Assembly: GCA_963682055.1 (NCBI GenBank)
Contig: OY821747.1
Coordinates: forward strand, 23,620,126 to 23,684,125
Origin: Primula veris
Lineage: Eukaryota > Streptophyta > Magnoliopsida > Ericales > Primulaceae
Reading direction: 5' to 3'
Length of the DNA stretch: 64,000 bases
The stretch's first letter is position 1, and every line of letters starts with the position of its first letter. Under the pieces are notes generated by a model. The model worked only from the letters and a program-made list of their open reading frames with translations. It was not told the DNA's origin and searched no databases. Both the position numbers and the translations under genes were made by a program. This document shows, one piece after another, positions 46,567-56,583 of the stretch.

Positions 46567-49200
46567 ATGGCGCATAGGTTTCTGGGAGACGTAGAGAAAG
46601 AAGGGTGGAGAGATCCGATTTCCCAATCATTTGCCAGTCTTGTCTCGGTGATAATCCGATTACTGTATTCGTATGGTAATTATTACACTTTTTTTTTCAA
46701 TTACTGTATTCGTTTTGGATTTATACGGGTTGATTTCGCTGATAGGGCCAGGGTTTGATTTGGAACCCTAACTTTGTGATTTGGTTCATTAATTGTCAAT
46801 AAGTGCCTGTTTGCCTGCAGTTTTTTTCCTCAGCTTTGTTAGCTTAATTAAAAAAGAGCTATGAGTGTTTGGTATGTTCATTCTTTAGCTTTTCAAAAGC
46901 TAGCTTTTGGATTAAATAAAAGCTTAGAGCAGAAAAGGTAGGAAACAAATTGGGGATTTTTTTAGTTTTTACACATAAAAATTACCAACAATATAATTTT
47001 TCCAATCAAAATCATTTTATTTATAAGTCAGTTATAAGTTCAAATAAGTAAAAAATGACTTATTAACAAAAAAAAAGTTAATATGTCACTTATTAGTGAA
47101 AGCTAAGATGGTGCCAAACAGCAGCTTCTTTTAAGCAATCTTTTATCATTGATTTTTAAAAGCAGCTTTTTAAGTAAAAAATCAGACGCCAAACACGCCC
47201 TAAATAGTATGTGTTGGGTGAATTTGGTATTTGTGTATGTCATTTTTTTTCCTTCATCAATTTATTTAGCGTCTTTGTTTTGGATTTATGTGTTTTTGGA
47301 TATTATTTTTAGGGTTAGGGTCGAGTTCCGGAACCCTAACTTTGAAGTAAAATACATGCGAAAAGTTTGGGTTTTCCGCAATGTGGGGGTGTTGTAATCC
47401 TGTTATTGTCCCTTTTAGTTTACTCTAGTTCCTCGCCTGCATGTTCTTAAATTTTACTGATTTTGAACAATAAATAGTTTCATCCACTGATCTTCATATT
47501 CTACAAACTGCTAACATGTTTTCAGAAATTTCATAGGTAAATTCAGCAGACGTTTTGATTGGATCTCATTGTTTTCTAATTTATATTATACTTTATTACT
47601 TTGTATGCTATTCCGAACTCAACAAAAACTGATTTTTGAATAAAAGATATGGAACTTTCCCCTGTATATGCGTATTTAAGTACTTTTGTGTCATTTTTTT
47701 GAGGTACATAAAGTTTTTGAGCTATGAGACTACTTTAAACCACATTTTTCGTGGTTTACAATTAATTGATTTGAATGAGTCTGGCTGGCTTATACTTATA
47801 AATACGAAAGCTATCAGACTTTCAGATACGGTCGTGTTAGGCTGCAGAATTTAAGTGAACAAGCTGGCCTTTTGAGGCTTAGGAGAAAGCAGGGTTTATA
47901 CAGCTTAAATCCTCTAGTTTTTTTTGGCGAAAAACCAATAAAGCTCAGCTACCAAGCTGACAAGTGAAATCAGCTGCAGCTTATTATCTAATATTCATTT
48001 AAGATGAAATTTTTACCCGAACTAGTGCTATGTGTCATCTAAGGTAGTGAAAAATTGCAAGATTTTTTATTGGTTTCTTGTTATATGAAATTTGAATGAT
48101 GAATCGCTTCATAAACTTGCAGGAATCAAGCATACTTTGGCTCTTCTCCGTGAGACAAAGGCCCAAACATAATGCAAGTATTTTGATGTTGCATCAGTGC
48201 AGAGATACACTCTCATAAACATAATTTCACTGCTATTGATCTTCCTTGTTGAGAAAGTATTTAAAAGAGGCGTTTTTCAGAAAAAGAAAAAAACTATTTT
48301 AGTAAAATTATGGTTTCTTTAAGTAGGCTAGTAGCCATCTTGAGTGGCTTATTTTGGTTTTGTTTTGAACTCCCTAAGTTGAGTGGATAGCTAAAACCTT
48401 GTGAAAATAGCCTAGTTTTGGTAAATAGTTTGGGAAACAAGTGTAGTTTTTGGAATTCAGTCATCATAAAATTTCGAGAGCTTCCATGGGCTTCAATTCT
48501 GGACTTGTACTTATATTTACGAGGTTGCAACTCAACCTTATCCTAGTAATACCTTTTTTGTCTTTCAGGATAAAGAGCTGAAATACAGATTCATCTATAA
48601 TCACTTTCCAAGTTTAAACGAAGAGGTAACTGATTAGCAATTAAACTTTGTTCCTAATTTATGGTGGTTATTCATAGTTCTCTTCACTTTCTATGCAGTG
48701 AATATGGTAATATTTTAGAATATGGAGTGTTTTCCTTCACTTTACTTTTTGATTTTTTTTTATTCATAATGTTAAATATTGCTCATACATCTTCTTCTGG
48801 AATGATATGACACAAACTTTTTGAAGTTGTAACTCATAATGATGGCCATATGGTTCTTAGTTCGTGAAATGCAGCTATCATTTGCAAAATAAAATGCAGT
48901 CGAGTTATGGCATTCCCAATTTTGACATCATAGTTTATTAGATTCTTCAGAGCACATTCGTTAATCTGAGATACCATTCCTCAAACTGTTTTTTTTTCCA
49001 GGAAATTATAGGAAAAACAGATGTAGAGACATTCACCGGGGCTGGGGTAAAAGAATCTGAGGACTTCAAAAGAGAAGTTCTGGAACGAGGAATACCAGCG
49101 AAGAGAGAAATTACCTTTGAGACAGAACTATTTGGCTCGAAAACCTATTTGTTGTTGTCGAGGGATGAATTGCGTCCACAGATCCCAAAGCGAAGTTTCG
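46567..49200 (+). pseudogene. Captured host gene fragment: exons of a PAS-containing histidine-kinase-like gene
   Basis: Three short exons with good splice signals lie inside the CACTA element: 48123-48177 (frame with TLALLRETKAQ), 48569-48625 (DKELKYRFIYNHFPSLNEE) and 49002 to about 49150 (EIIGKTDVETFTGAGVKESE, then RGIPAKREITFETELFGSKTYLL). The wording fits the PAS region of plant hybrid histidine kinases of the HK5/CKI2 type, from my memory of that family. The match stops after SKTYLL, where unrelated sequence begins, so capture was partial. An upstream frame, 46567-46675 (MAHRFLGDVEKEGWRDP, donor GTAAT), may be a further exon of another origin. Exon 48123-48177 has a stop in the useful frame, so the fragment is decaying. 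Confidence 0.6.
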
Positions 49201-50327
49201 TCACAGTTACGTGCCTTATTCTCTTTCATATCTTTGGCTTAAAACCTATTTTAGTTTGTTATTTAGTGGGAAGTGCCAATTTTCACAATCACATATATAA
49301 TTGCTTTAATAGTTCTTTTAAGCCGTGTTTTGATTCTTGTTGATGTTGCAATCTTTTGAGTTTTGCTGCTTTTATTAGTGATGAGAATCTTGGCAGTAAA
49401 TTGGTTTTTCATAAGATTATTTTTGTTAATTAATCGTTTACAACTCTTGTTTTTGGCATATCTCAGTAAATTCGGTCTTTGTTTTGATTTAATTTACCAT
49501 ATGTTAATTGGATGCGAGTGTAAGAATCGAGCTTTTTATTTCTGTCATGGAATACATTCTCATCAGGGTTTTTTTTTTCTTGCATCGAGTTACTCTGAGG
49601 TCTCATATACACTTCTCAATTACCACTTGTCAAAGTGAGTTGCTTCCACTTACTGTTTGCAATATATACATATACAAGAAACTAATTTAATAGCAGAATA
49701 TTTGTACATGTCTCAGTGGAAATTTTTATAGCGGAATATTTGTAGGAAAACGTTAAAGAGTCTAGCATTGCTTTGCCCTGGTCAGACTGAGTTTATTTAA
49801 CTTTAGAAGATCAATCGGTTATTTTGACGAGTCTTGAAATCTCAAGCTATAAAAACTCAGCATAGAACTCATAATTTTTTCTTTCTTCCTTTTAAATTGG
49901 TCAGGTTATGTTCAGTTACATCCAGATAAGCCTTTAGCATGTCAATTAGAGTATGATGATTTGTTTCATGTGAATCTCGAATTTCTATAATGCTAATAGT
50001 TAGTATGAGTTTCGGTGGTTTTAACATTGTGAAATTTGCTCCTAATTTATGATTGTTTCTGTTCAGGTAGGAATTTTTTTAGCATATCTGAACCGGGAAC
50101 GTAAATGCAATTTGCAGATGCTGTTTTGAAAGACAATACAACTCCACACACCGGGTCTATAGTTTACTATTAAAGAGAGGTGTAACGGTTATTAAGACAA
50201 AACATTTTGTAACTTTTTGGTGTAATGTCGCACATGTAAATTATTTGTTTTGGATGAAATAATTATTGATTTTTATTGTTATGGTAATGATAGTAAATTT
50301 AGTATATGGTATATTTTTTATATACAG

Positions 50328-50332
<5 letters not shown>

Positions 50333-50359
<27 letters not shown>
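50333..50359. repeat. (AT)n microsatellite in the CACTA element
   Basis: About 13 AT units next to T-rich sequence. Confidence 0.9.
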
Positions 50360-50361
<2 letters not shown>

Positions 50362-50465
50362 TTTTAATATTTTTTTTTAAAAAGGAGCTTCAACAGCGTG
50401 CAATGAGCGTTGTTAATAATATTTTATTCGCACCATACATTGTGAGCTGTTAAAACCATGCATTG

Positions 50466-50645
50466 GCAGCTTACAAAGTGTGCTGCTAATAGTTTTCTTT
50501 CGCAGCTTACAAAGCACGCTGCTAATAGTTTTCTTTCGCAGCGTGCAAAGCGCGCTGCTAATAGTTTTCTTTCACAGCGTGCAAAGCGCGCTGCTAATAG
50601 TTTTCTTTCGCAGCGTGCAACGTGAGCTGCCGATGGTATCCATCT
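50466..50645. repeat. 36-bp tandem repeat, right subterminal region of the CACTA element
   Basis: Units start at 50466, 50502, 50538 and 50574 with a partial fifth at 50610. Each is GCAGC(G/T)T(G/A)CAAAG…GCTGC followed by 'taatagttttctttc', so every unit contains an inverted GCAGC/GCTGC pair. The left end has looser copies at 46170-46380. Confidence 0.9.
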
Positions 50646-50774
50646 ATGACAGCACTTAACTTTTCAGCGCAACGTTTTGCGCTGCGAATAGCCTTTTTAC
50701 ACGCTGCAAAAGGCTATTTTTGTTGTAGTGTTGGCGCAACATTTTACTCATAAGACCGGTGTTTGAAAATTATT

Positions 50775-51465
50775 TTGTGTGTGTTTTTAAAAAATGTGTG
50801 TGTGTTGAGTGTGAACTATTTTTGTGTGCGTGTGTGTTGAACCCTATTCTCGGGTCTCCCTTTTTTCCGTCTCCGTCCCAGAGACATCATTTCGACATAC
50901 CCCGGAACTCTCATTAGCCACCGAAATGACCCACCACTAATGGACTCCTCTTATAGTGTTAATTTCCATACCCAATGCCTTAGCCAAATTTTTCCTAGTA
51001 ACCTCTCTCTGTTTTTCCCATGTCTTAGCCAAATTTTTTCACCTATAGCAAATAGTGACTTACTGACTAACAAAAACAAACCTTCTAATTTCACAATACT
51101 ACAACCTCCCTTTCATCTCAACACCACCATCAATGGACCCATTTCTTCGACCCGGTTCCCCCGAACCCATCTACACCTCCATCAGAGCACGACCATCTCG
51201 CCGGAGCTCCGTCCACCCCCTTCGCCGGAGCCAATGTCCTACCTACCACCCCCAACCACCTCCAATCGACGAGCTCTCATACCTCCTACCCTTAGCCATC
51301 TCCAAAGCCACCGCCAAATGCCGGAACAACACCGTCCATCATCGCCGAAAAACCCATCTCCGTCACCACTATCAAACCCAATACCCTACTTGTCAGCCCA
51401 TTCCGCACCTCCAAATAATAATACTAATTGTTCTAATACTCCAACCCCTCTTGTCACCTTCTCCG
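50775..51465 (+). other. Segment of foreign origin inside LINE ORF2
   Basis: After the CACTA element the LINE frame runs on for about ten codons (RNILLIRPVFE) and is then replaced by GT-rich DNA (50780-50835) and a Pro/Ser-rich open stretch (from 50940), until LINE coding resumes near VWSLDPVYGF at about 51490. The expected LINE residues between these points are missing. The segment resembles low-complexity ORF1 or 5' leader DNA of a LINE, which is a guess. Confidence 0.55.
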
Positions 51466-52480
51466 GTCCGAACATAAAACCGTCCATTGTGTGGTCTCTG
51501 GACCCGGTTTATGGTTTCACCGTCAAATCCGCTTGGGACTTGATTAGTTTGACAAGTCCAAATGTGGACTTCTATTGTATTGTTTGGTCTAGTTACATTC
51601 ATCCGAAGTGTAGTTTTATTTTGTGGCTTGTTATTTTGAATCGTCTAGCAACGTCGGATAGACTTCAAAAGATGAATATCATAGGCGTTAACGGTTGTCC
51701 TCTTTGTCTCAAGCAAGCAGAAAATATCGATCACTTATTCTTCGAATGCGAATTTTCGAAAAGGTTTGGGCTTTAGGAAGAGCCAAATCCTGGTTTATTG
51801 GATCGAGAAATTTGTGGTCACAATGGTTAGAATGGGCTACCGACATGTTCAAATGAGAGTCGGCTTCGGCTAGGCTCGGAAAGATTTTATTTGCTTCAAC
51901 GGTTTATTGTATTTGGAGAGAAAAGAATAATAGGATGTTTGGGAATGCAAAGTCGAGTCTCGGCAATACTTTTCGTTTGATTGAATTTTTTGTAGTCAAT
52001 TGTATGAATAGATATGAAAAATTTAGTAATTTTTGTCGAGATAGGTTTTTTATTAGAGTGTGGAGAGTAAGCCCAAACTTGTTGTAAACTAGCTCCGATT
52101 TTTCTCATGGTCGTGTAATCGCTTCGTCTCTGGGTAAGGCACACTTTTTTTATTATTAATATAGTTGGTCCATCTAATTTTCAAAAAAAAAAAAAATGAT
52201 CTTACTTCATGTACCACTCAATAAATGGTCACGATATACTAAACTCACAATCTCTGAACGAATATTTTTTCTCTAGATAAAACTGACCACAACCTATACT
52301 TTTCTTTGGTTGACACTACCATTGATTCTAGAGATTTATGATGAAACATTGACGAGCTTTGGCAAGTGTTTAGCAAGCTCTGGAGAGGATTCGGAAGAGT
52401 TTGAGAAGATTGATAGCTTTGTGAAGCATCCGAAGCATCCGAGAGGCTTTTTAGAGAGTGAAATCATTTGTCAACCGCAT

Positions 52481-53017
52481 GAGGGATGTTAATTGGGTCG
52501 GGTCATTCAAAACCTAATCCGACTCATCTATAAATTTGCATTTTTACCCATTTGACCCGTTTTTTATAACACTTTTTTTTTCTCATTTAAAAAATAAATC
52601 TTATAGATGTCAAGATTTGAAAGAAAATTTGTTAAAAACTCATATGATAAAGTAAAAAATTATTTGATTTAGAAATATAATATATAAATAATAATGTGGC
52701 ATTAAATAAACTTTCATATTAATTTAGAGATTTAAATTTTACAATATTCTTTTTAACATTTCCATGTTTGTTGAATTAATTTGGGCTCATTAATTTCGTC
52801 AATTAAAATATTAATATATGTAAAAATATAAAATAAATGTATATTAAGAGAGAAGATATAGAGTATTAAATTGTGTAAAGTTGTACTATTCAGGTTATAA
52901 TTTTTAAGTTGCACTTTTACCCAATTTGATCCGACCCGACCGACCCAAATAAAATTACACTTTTACCCGACCTGCAACGGATAGGGTCGGGTCAAAACCC
53001 GAAAAATTACCATTCCT
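52481..53017. mobile_element. hAT-like MITE
   Basis: The 8-bp direct repeat AACCGCAT (52473-52480 and 53018-53025) flanks 537 bp whose ends are imperfect inverted repeats: GAGGGATGTTAATT at the left, complement of AGGAATGGTAATT at the right, each followed inward by GGGTCGGGT-type sequence. There is no coding capacity. An 8-bp duplication and short imperfect ends fit the hAT superfamily. Confidence 0.75.
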
Positions 53018-53025
53018 AACCGCAT

Positions 53026-54013
53026 CAATTAGCATACACTTTTTCTTAAAATAACACATTTTTTACAAATTTAGGATAACAATTTAATTTTATAGTCGTA
53101 TCAATCTCACTATTTTAACGTATTTATCACACCCAAACATTAATTTTATACTCTTATATTATCATTTTCTCTCTCTACCATTAGTTATAATGAAAACAAA
53201 ACATTTCTCACTCATATATATCATTATTTAATTTATATATAGAGTTTATACTCTCTTTATATTTGAGGGAAGTTTGGAATGAAACTTAATATAGAGATAA
53301 TTAAGGGTAATTGATACAACATGCTTTTTTGGTACAAATTCCTTATAATAAGGAAATAATGTGATTTACACACATTGATGCAAGTGATGTGTCCCCTGTT
53401 ATATATTTTTTTCTTTAATAAATGTTGTTTTTTAGTTCCAAACTTATTTAAAGACCGGTGATAATCGTAGTCCGTGCAACGTGCGTGCGATACTTAATTG
53501 CATAAATATGATTTCAGAAAAATAAAGTTAATATTTTCAAAAAAATTGAAAAAATAATGGAATGAATAAAATAAATTAACAATCGAATATAAGAAGTAAT
53601 ATAATGTTTTATTGTTTTAGTAGTATAGAAATATATGTGTGATGATTGCTTGGGAGATGAATTAATGTGTGTAAAATAGCATATTTATGTATTTGAATTG
53701 TATTAAAATATTTGAGTAATTAATAAATTAGATTAGGGGTATTATTGATAAAAATGAGCAAATTTTGGCCGTCTCAATTTTTTTGGGTTTTCTTATATTA
53801 ATAGTATTATAATACATTTGCATTACCTCAATTTAATGATTTATAAACGAATTTAATATCCTAAATTTAATAAGATAATATAAAAACATATAATTTCTAT
53901 GTATATTTTGAAAATTAAATATTTGTACAATAAGTGCTTGAGACGAATATTTATCAGAAATACATTTTGAAAATCATTGACATGTTTATAAAGTAATAAA
54001 GTTGTAATTAATT
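53026..54013. other. Very AT-rich non-coding interval
   Basis: No gene or clear element ends. Scattered short repeats only. Confidence 0.5.
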
Positions 54014-54126
54014 TAAAATAGTTGTATCTTTTGGTAATTTTCTCTTAAAACAATTGCTCCCGTCCCAAAAAATACAATAGACCATATATAATTAAGGGAA
54101 ATTTACCAAAACATACAACTATTTTA
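54014..54126. repeat. Foldback with arms of about 34 bp
   Basis: 54014-54047 (taaaatagttgtat…ctctta) and 54093-54126 are near-perfect inverse complements with a 45-nt loop. Weaker pairing extends outwards by about 10 bp. A further single arm ('aaaacatacaact') lies near 54166. Possibly a MITE remnant. Confidence 0.75.
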
Positions 54127-54685
54127 AACTAATTAGCAAAAAATCATAACCCAATATTTTATTCTCAAAACATACAACTAATTAAAATTATAAATACTAA
54201 ATCATTTATATTTTTTTAACAGTTCTCTCTCTCTCCGCGCTCTTTCTTTAAAAACAGAGAGCTCTTTTTCTTTCTTTATCTTTCTTTAAAAACAGTTCAA
54301 TCTTCTTCTTCGATCAGTTCACAGGTCTCTATCCGAGTTCAATCTTCTTCTCCGGTCAGTTCACAGGTCTAGGTATTGTCTTCTCCTATCAGTTCATCCG
54401 TCAATTTTTGGTTATTTTGATCACCATCTTCAACAATTCACTAGGCAATATGTGTCAATTTTCTCGTCAATAGTCATCAAACAAGAATAACTAGAGCTAT
54501 CCATCATCAATCAAAATATACATTAAAAATTTACAACCTTTTCAAAAATAAAGCATGCTCGTTGTAATATTTATCTTTTACAAAATTCCCCTTGAAGCTT
54601 AAACATTTTACAAACCTATCACGGTTATTACGAGCGAAATTCTAGCAATTTCAATGATTATTGAGATTAATCAAGTAAAAGTAAA
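54127..54685. other. Non-coding interval with CT-rich duplications
   Basis: CT-rich sequence at 54220-54400 contains near-duplicates of 'gttcaatcttcttct(t/c)cg(a/g)tcagttcacaggtct' at about 54295-54327 and 54338-54370. No gene seen. Confidence 0.5.
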
Positions 54686-55420
54686 ATGATAAGTGAGCCA
54701 GCTAGCTATACTGATGTGCATCATGTTGTGTTAGATTCAGATGCTAAGCTAAATATTCCTCATATGGGTTCGGTTACTCGTTCAAAATCTAAGAAGCTCG
54801 AAGTAGGTAATGAGCTGCTAATGACAAAGGAAATAGCTCATTTAATAGCTTTGAACAACAGCTTTACCAATACGTCGAATCTTGGCTATTTCGAGAAGCG
54901 CAATAATCCGATCCATGAATCCACACATTCATTGATTCTAAGTGGTCAAAGTCATTAATTAATATTATAGATAAGTGTAAAGGGTTTCTATGCATGTATC
55001 TAACTAGATTCATGTAATCTAAGTTGTTGATCTTATCCTATCTTAAGTATGACATTTTTGGCTATATATAAAACCACATGTATCAAGTTATAAGATATCT
55101 AGAGTGATATAAAGAATTAAGCTTTTTTGCTTGTTTATCCTTTTCTCTTATCTTGCAATTTGTGGAATTCAGATTGTTAGTGGCGAGTTAAACCCCGATT
55201 CTTATCACTCCCCTTCTTCTCTCTCCGGAGTGTGGTGAATCATCCTAACGGAACTTGTTTGTGGCGCCTTTGGGCTTATCAAGCTTGTTTCATTAGAACC
55301 CCAACTCATCTTGTTTGTGGCGCCTTCGGCTTATCAAACACGAAAAGTTGGTTCCTCTCTTGAGTTCTCCTAAAATTCAGTGACTTACCGACATCTTAGC
55401 ATCCCGGGCACATCATATAC
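54686..55420 (+). mobile_element. Probable 3' remnant of an LTR retrotransposon (Ty3-gypsy type)
   Basis: A 90-codon open frame (54686-54958) contains GSVTRSKSKKL, similar to the G-P-x-T-R-x-x-A-K motif near the C-terminus of many Ty3-gypsy polyproteins. It is followed by a promoter-like TATATAAA (about 55065-55072) and transcribed-leader-like sequence with two near-identical 'cttgtttgtggcgcctt(t/c)ggcttatcaa' phrases. No pol domain or second LTR is seen, so this is a weak call; an unknown small gene is the alternative. Confidence 0.35.
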
Positions 55421-55769
55421 CTAATGTAAATGTTTAAATACATCTCATGATGCACAGTTTGACGTACAAAAGCCTTATCACAATATTTTTTTTTGCAAGT
55501 TTAATTATTCAAATTACTAAGCATTGTCAAACAAAAAAGAAAATCCATATACGTAATGCCATGAGTTAAAAACATGATAAACACACCATGTCCAAATATT
55601 AAAGCACCCTAATTCATCAGGACAATTCTTCTACTAGCTAGAGAATAATTACTTGAGACTTGAAACGAACAAATCATCTGAAACTAATTAATGTAATTGT
55701 AATTAAATACATAAACTATTGTACCAATCTTATCCATGGTACTTTAGATACATGAACTAATACGCAATC
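55421..55769. other. Non-coding interval
   Basis: AT-rich DNA downstream of the small two-exon gene. I searched it for a further exon of that gene and saw none. Confidence 0.45.
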
Positions 55770-56583
55770 TCATATATGTATGTGTATATTCACAGAAAAG
55801 AAGAAACTATCTTCTGAGTTAATGAAAATCTCCAAGAGAACTTCTTTCTGGTTGAACTTTAATCCATAGTAATAATAGCTAACTTGTCGACGGCCGAGCC
55901 TGTATTTGTGCGCATATGCATCCCACCACGTTTGTTTCCCAACTTCATCTCTCTTTATCAACTGTAATTTAAATAATAAAATTAGCTAATTGTAATTTAA
56001 ATAAAGTAAAAATGGTCATTTACTGCATATTTTCAGACTTAATTATCAAAACCCATAAATTAAAATCTATTTTAAAATTACCTATACATGTTCAATAAAT
56101 GTTACACTTCTTTTTAACGTTGATATTGACTGATGCTACGTTGATATTCATATATGTACCAAATCTTTAAAAAAAACCACAAATTTAAGATTTTGATAAA
56201 TAAGCCCGCAAGTATGTATTAAACAATAACTTCCTCTTAAATAAACTCATGCATGCAGGCCTAACACAAAAACTGATGAATCACAAAAAATAATTTACCT
56301 GTCCATTATTATACTTAGAAGACGATTCATATTCTTCAACTCCTTGGGTAAAAGCAACGCCTATAGAGTAGAAGTATGGGATTTTTTGAGTGCATTTAAT
56401 ATCTCCATTTTTGCAAAGAATATTCAACCAAATAAAAACTAATTCGTATCCACTACCATCTTGTCTCGTGATACAAGTTATAAGTCCAGTGCTAGGGCTA
56501 CCTTCTTTATTATGTTGGTAGAGGATAAAAAAGATGGTTGCTAGGAAAATGACAAATAGGCTTAGAAAATTGATTACCCTCAT
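55770..56583 (-). CDS. Small two-exon secreted or membrane protein, possibly degenerate RNase T2-like
   Basis: Exon 1 (56583-56299, 95 codons) starts MRVINFLSLFVIFLATIFFILY, a signal peptide or anchor. It then has YELVFIWLNILCKNGDIKCTQKIP and YSIGVAFTQ. A 337-bp GT-AG intron (56298-55962, phase 0) is followed by exon 2 (55961-55770, 63 codons) with WWDAYAHKYRLG and GLKFNQKEVLLEIF. The layout, a YxLVxxWxxxxC block, a CxxIP block, an intron, then a WW…HK block and FNQ, resembles S-RNase-like RNase T2 proteins. Both catalytic signatures are missing their histidines, and the protein (158 aa) is shorter than the usual 220-230 aa. So it would be an inactive relic if related. I favour this weakly; a lineage-specific secreted protein is the alternative. 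The upstream ATG at 56625 is less likely because it would displace the signal sequence. Confidence 0.45.

Larger units (their letters stand above)
46097..50730. mobile_element. Non-autonomous CACTA (En/Spm-like) element carrying host exons
   Basis: The ends are CACTACAAGAAAAATGGG at 46097 and the complement of CACTACAACAAAAATAGCC ending at 50730, flanked by the 3-bp duplication TTG (46094-46096 and 50731-50733). Subterminal regions are full of GCAGCGTGC-like repeats in both orientations, as expected for TNPA-type binding sites. No transposase is encoded. The LINE reading frame continues across the excised site, which confirms the insertion. Confidence 0.92.
43341..51776 (+). pseudogene. LINE ORF2: endonuclease, reverse transcriptase, zinc-binding end
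   Basis: Starts MSKIACWNIRGLN, the N-terminus of the APE-like endonuclease; ETKVS, MVLGDFNALR and CGVSDYSPMLV supply further catalytic blocks. Stops or frame changes occur at about 43553, 44386 and 44618. Reverse transcriptase begins near 44660: NKDPGLDGFNASFF, LKDFRPISCCN, ENQSAFVKGMQI, VKVDIMKAYDSV, a TGA at 45241-45243, GLRQGDPLS and CFVDDLFLF (catalytic DD). The CACTA element interrupts the frame at 46097-50730. The zf-RVT-like end (VWSLDPVYGFTVKSAWDL; CPLCLKQAENIDHLFFEC) lies at 51480-51776, and degraded C-terminal codons run to about 52085. Confidence 0.9.
40968..52195 (+). mobile_element. Full-length LINE (non-LTR retrotransposon), interrupted by a CACTA element
   Basis: The element starts with a GA-rich leader, holds ORF1 and ORF2, and ends in a poly(A) run. 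It is flanked by a 12-bp target duplication ATGATCTTACTT at 40956-40967 and 52196-52207. Without the CACTA insertion it is about 6.6 kb. ORF2 has endonuclease, reverse transcriptase and a zf-RVT-type end. Both ORFs are broken by stops and frameshifts, so it is inactive. A segment at 50775-51465 does not look like LINE sequence. Confidence 0.92.
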
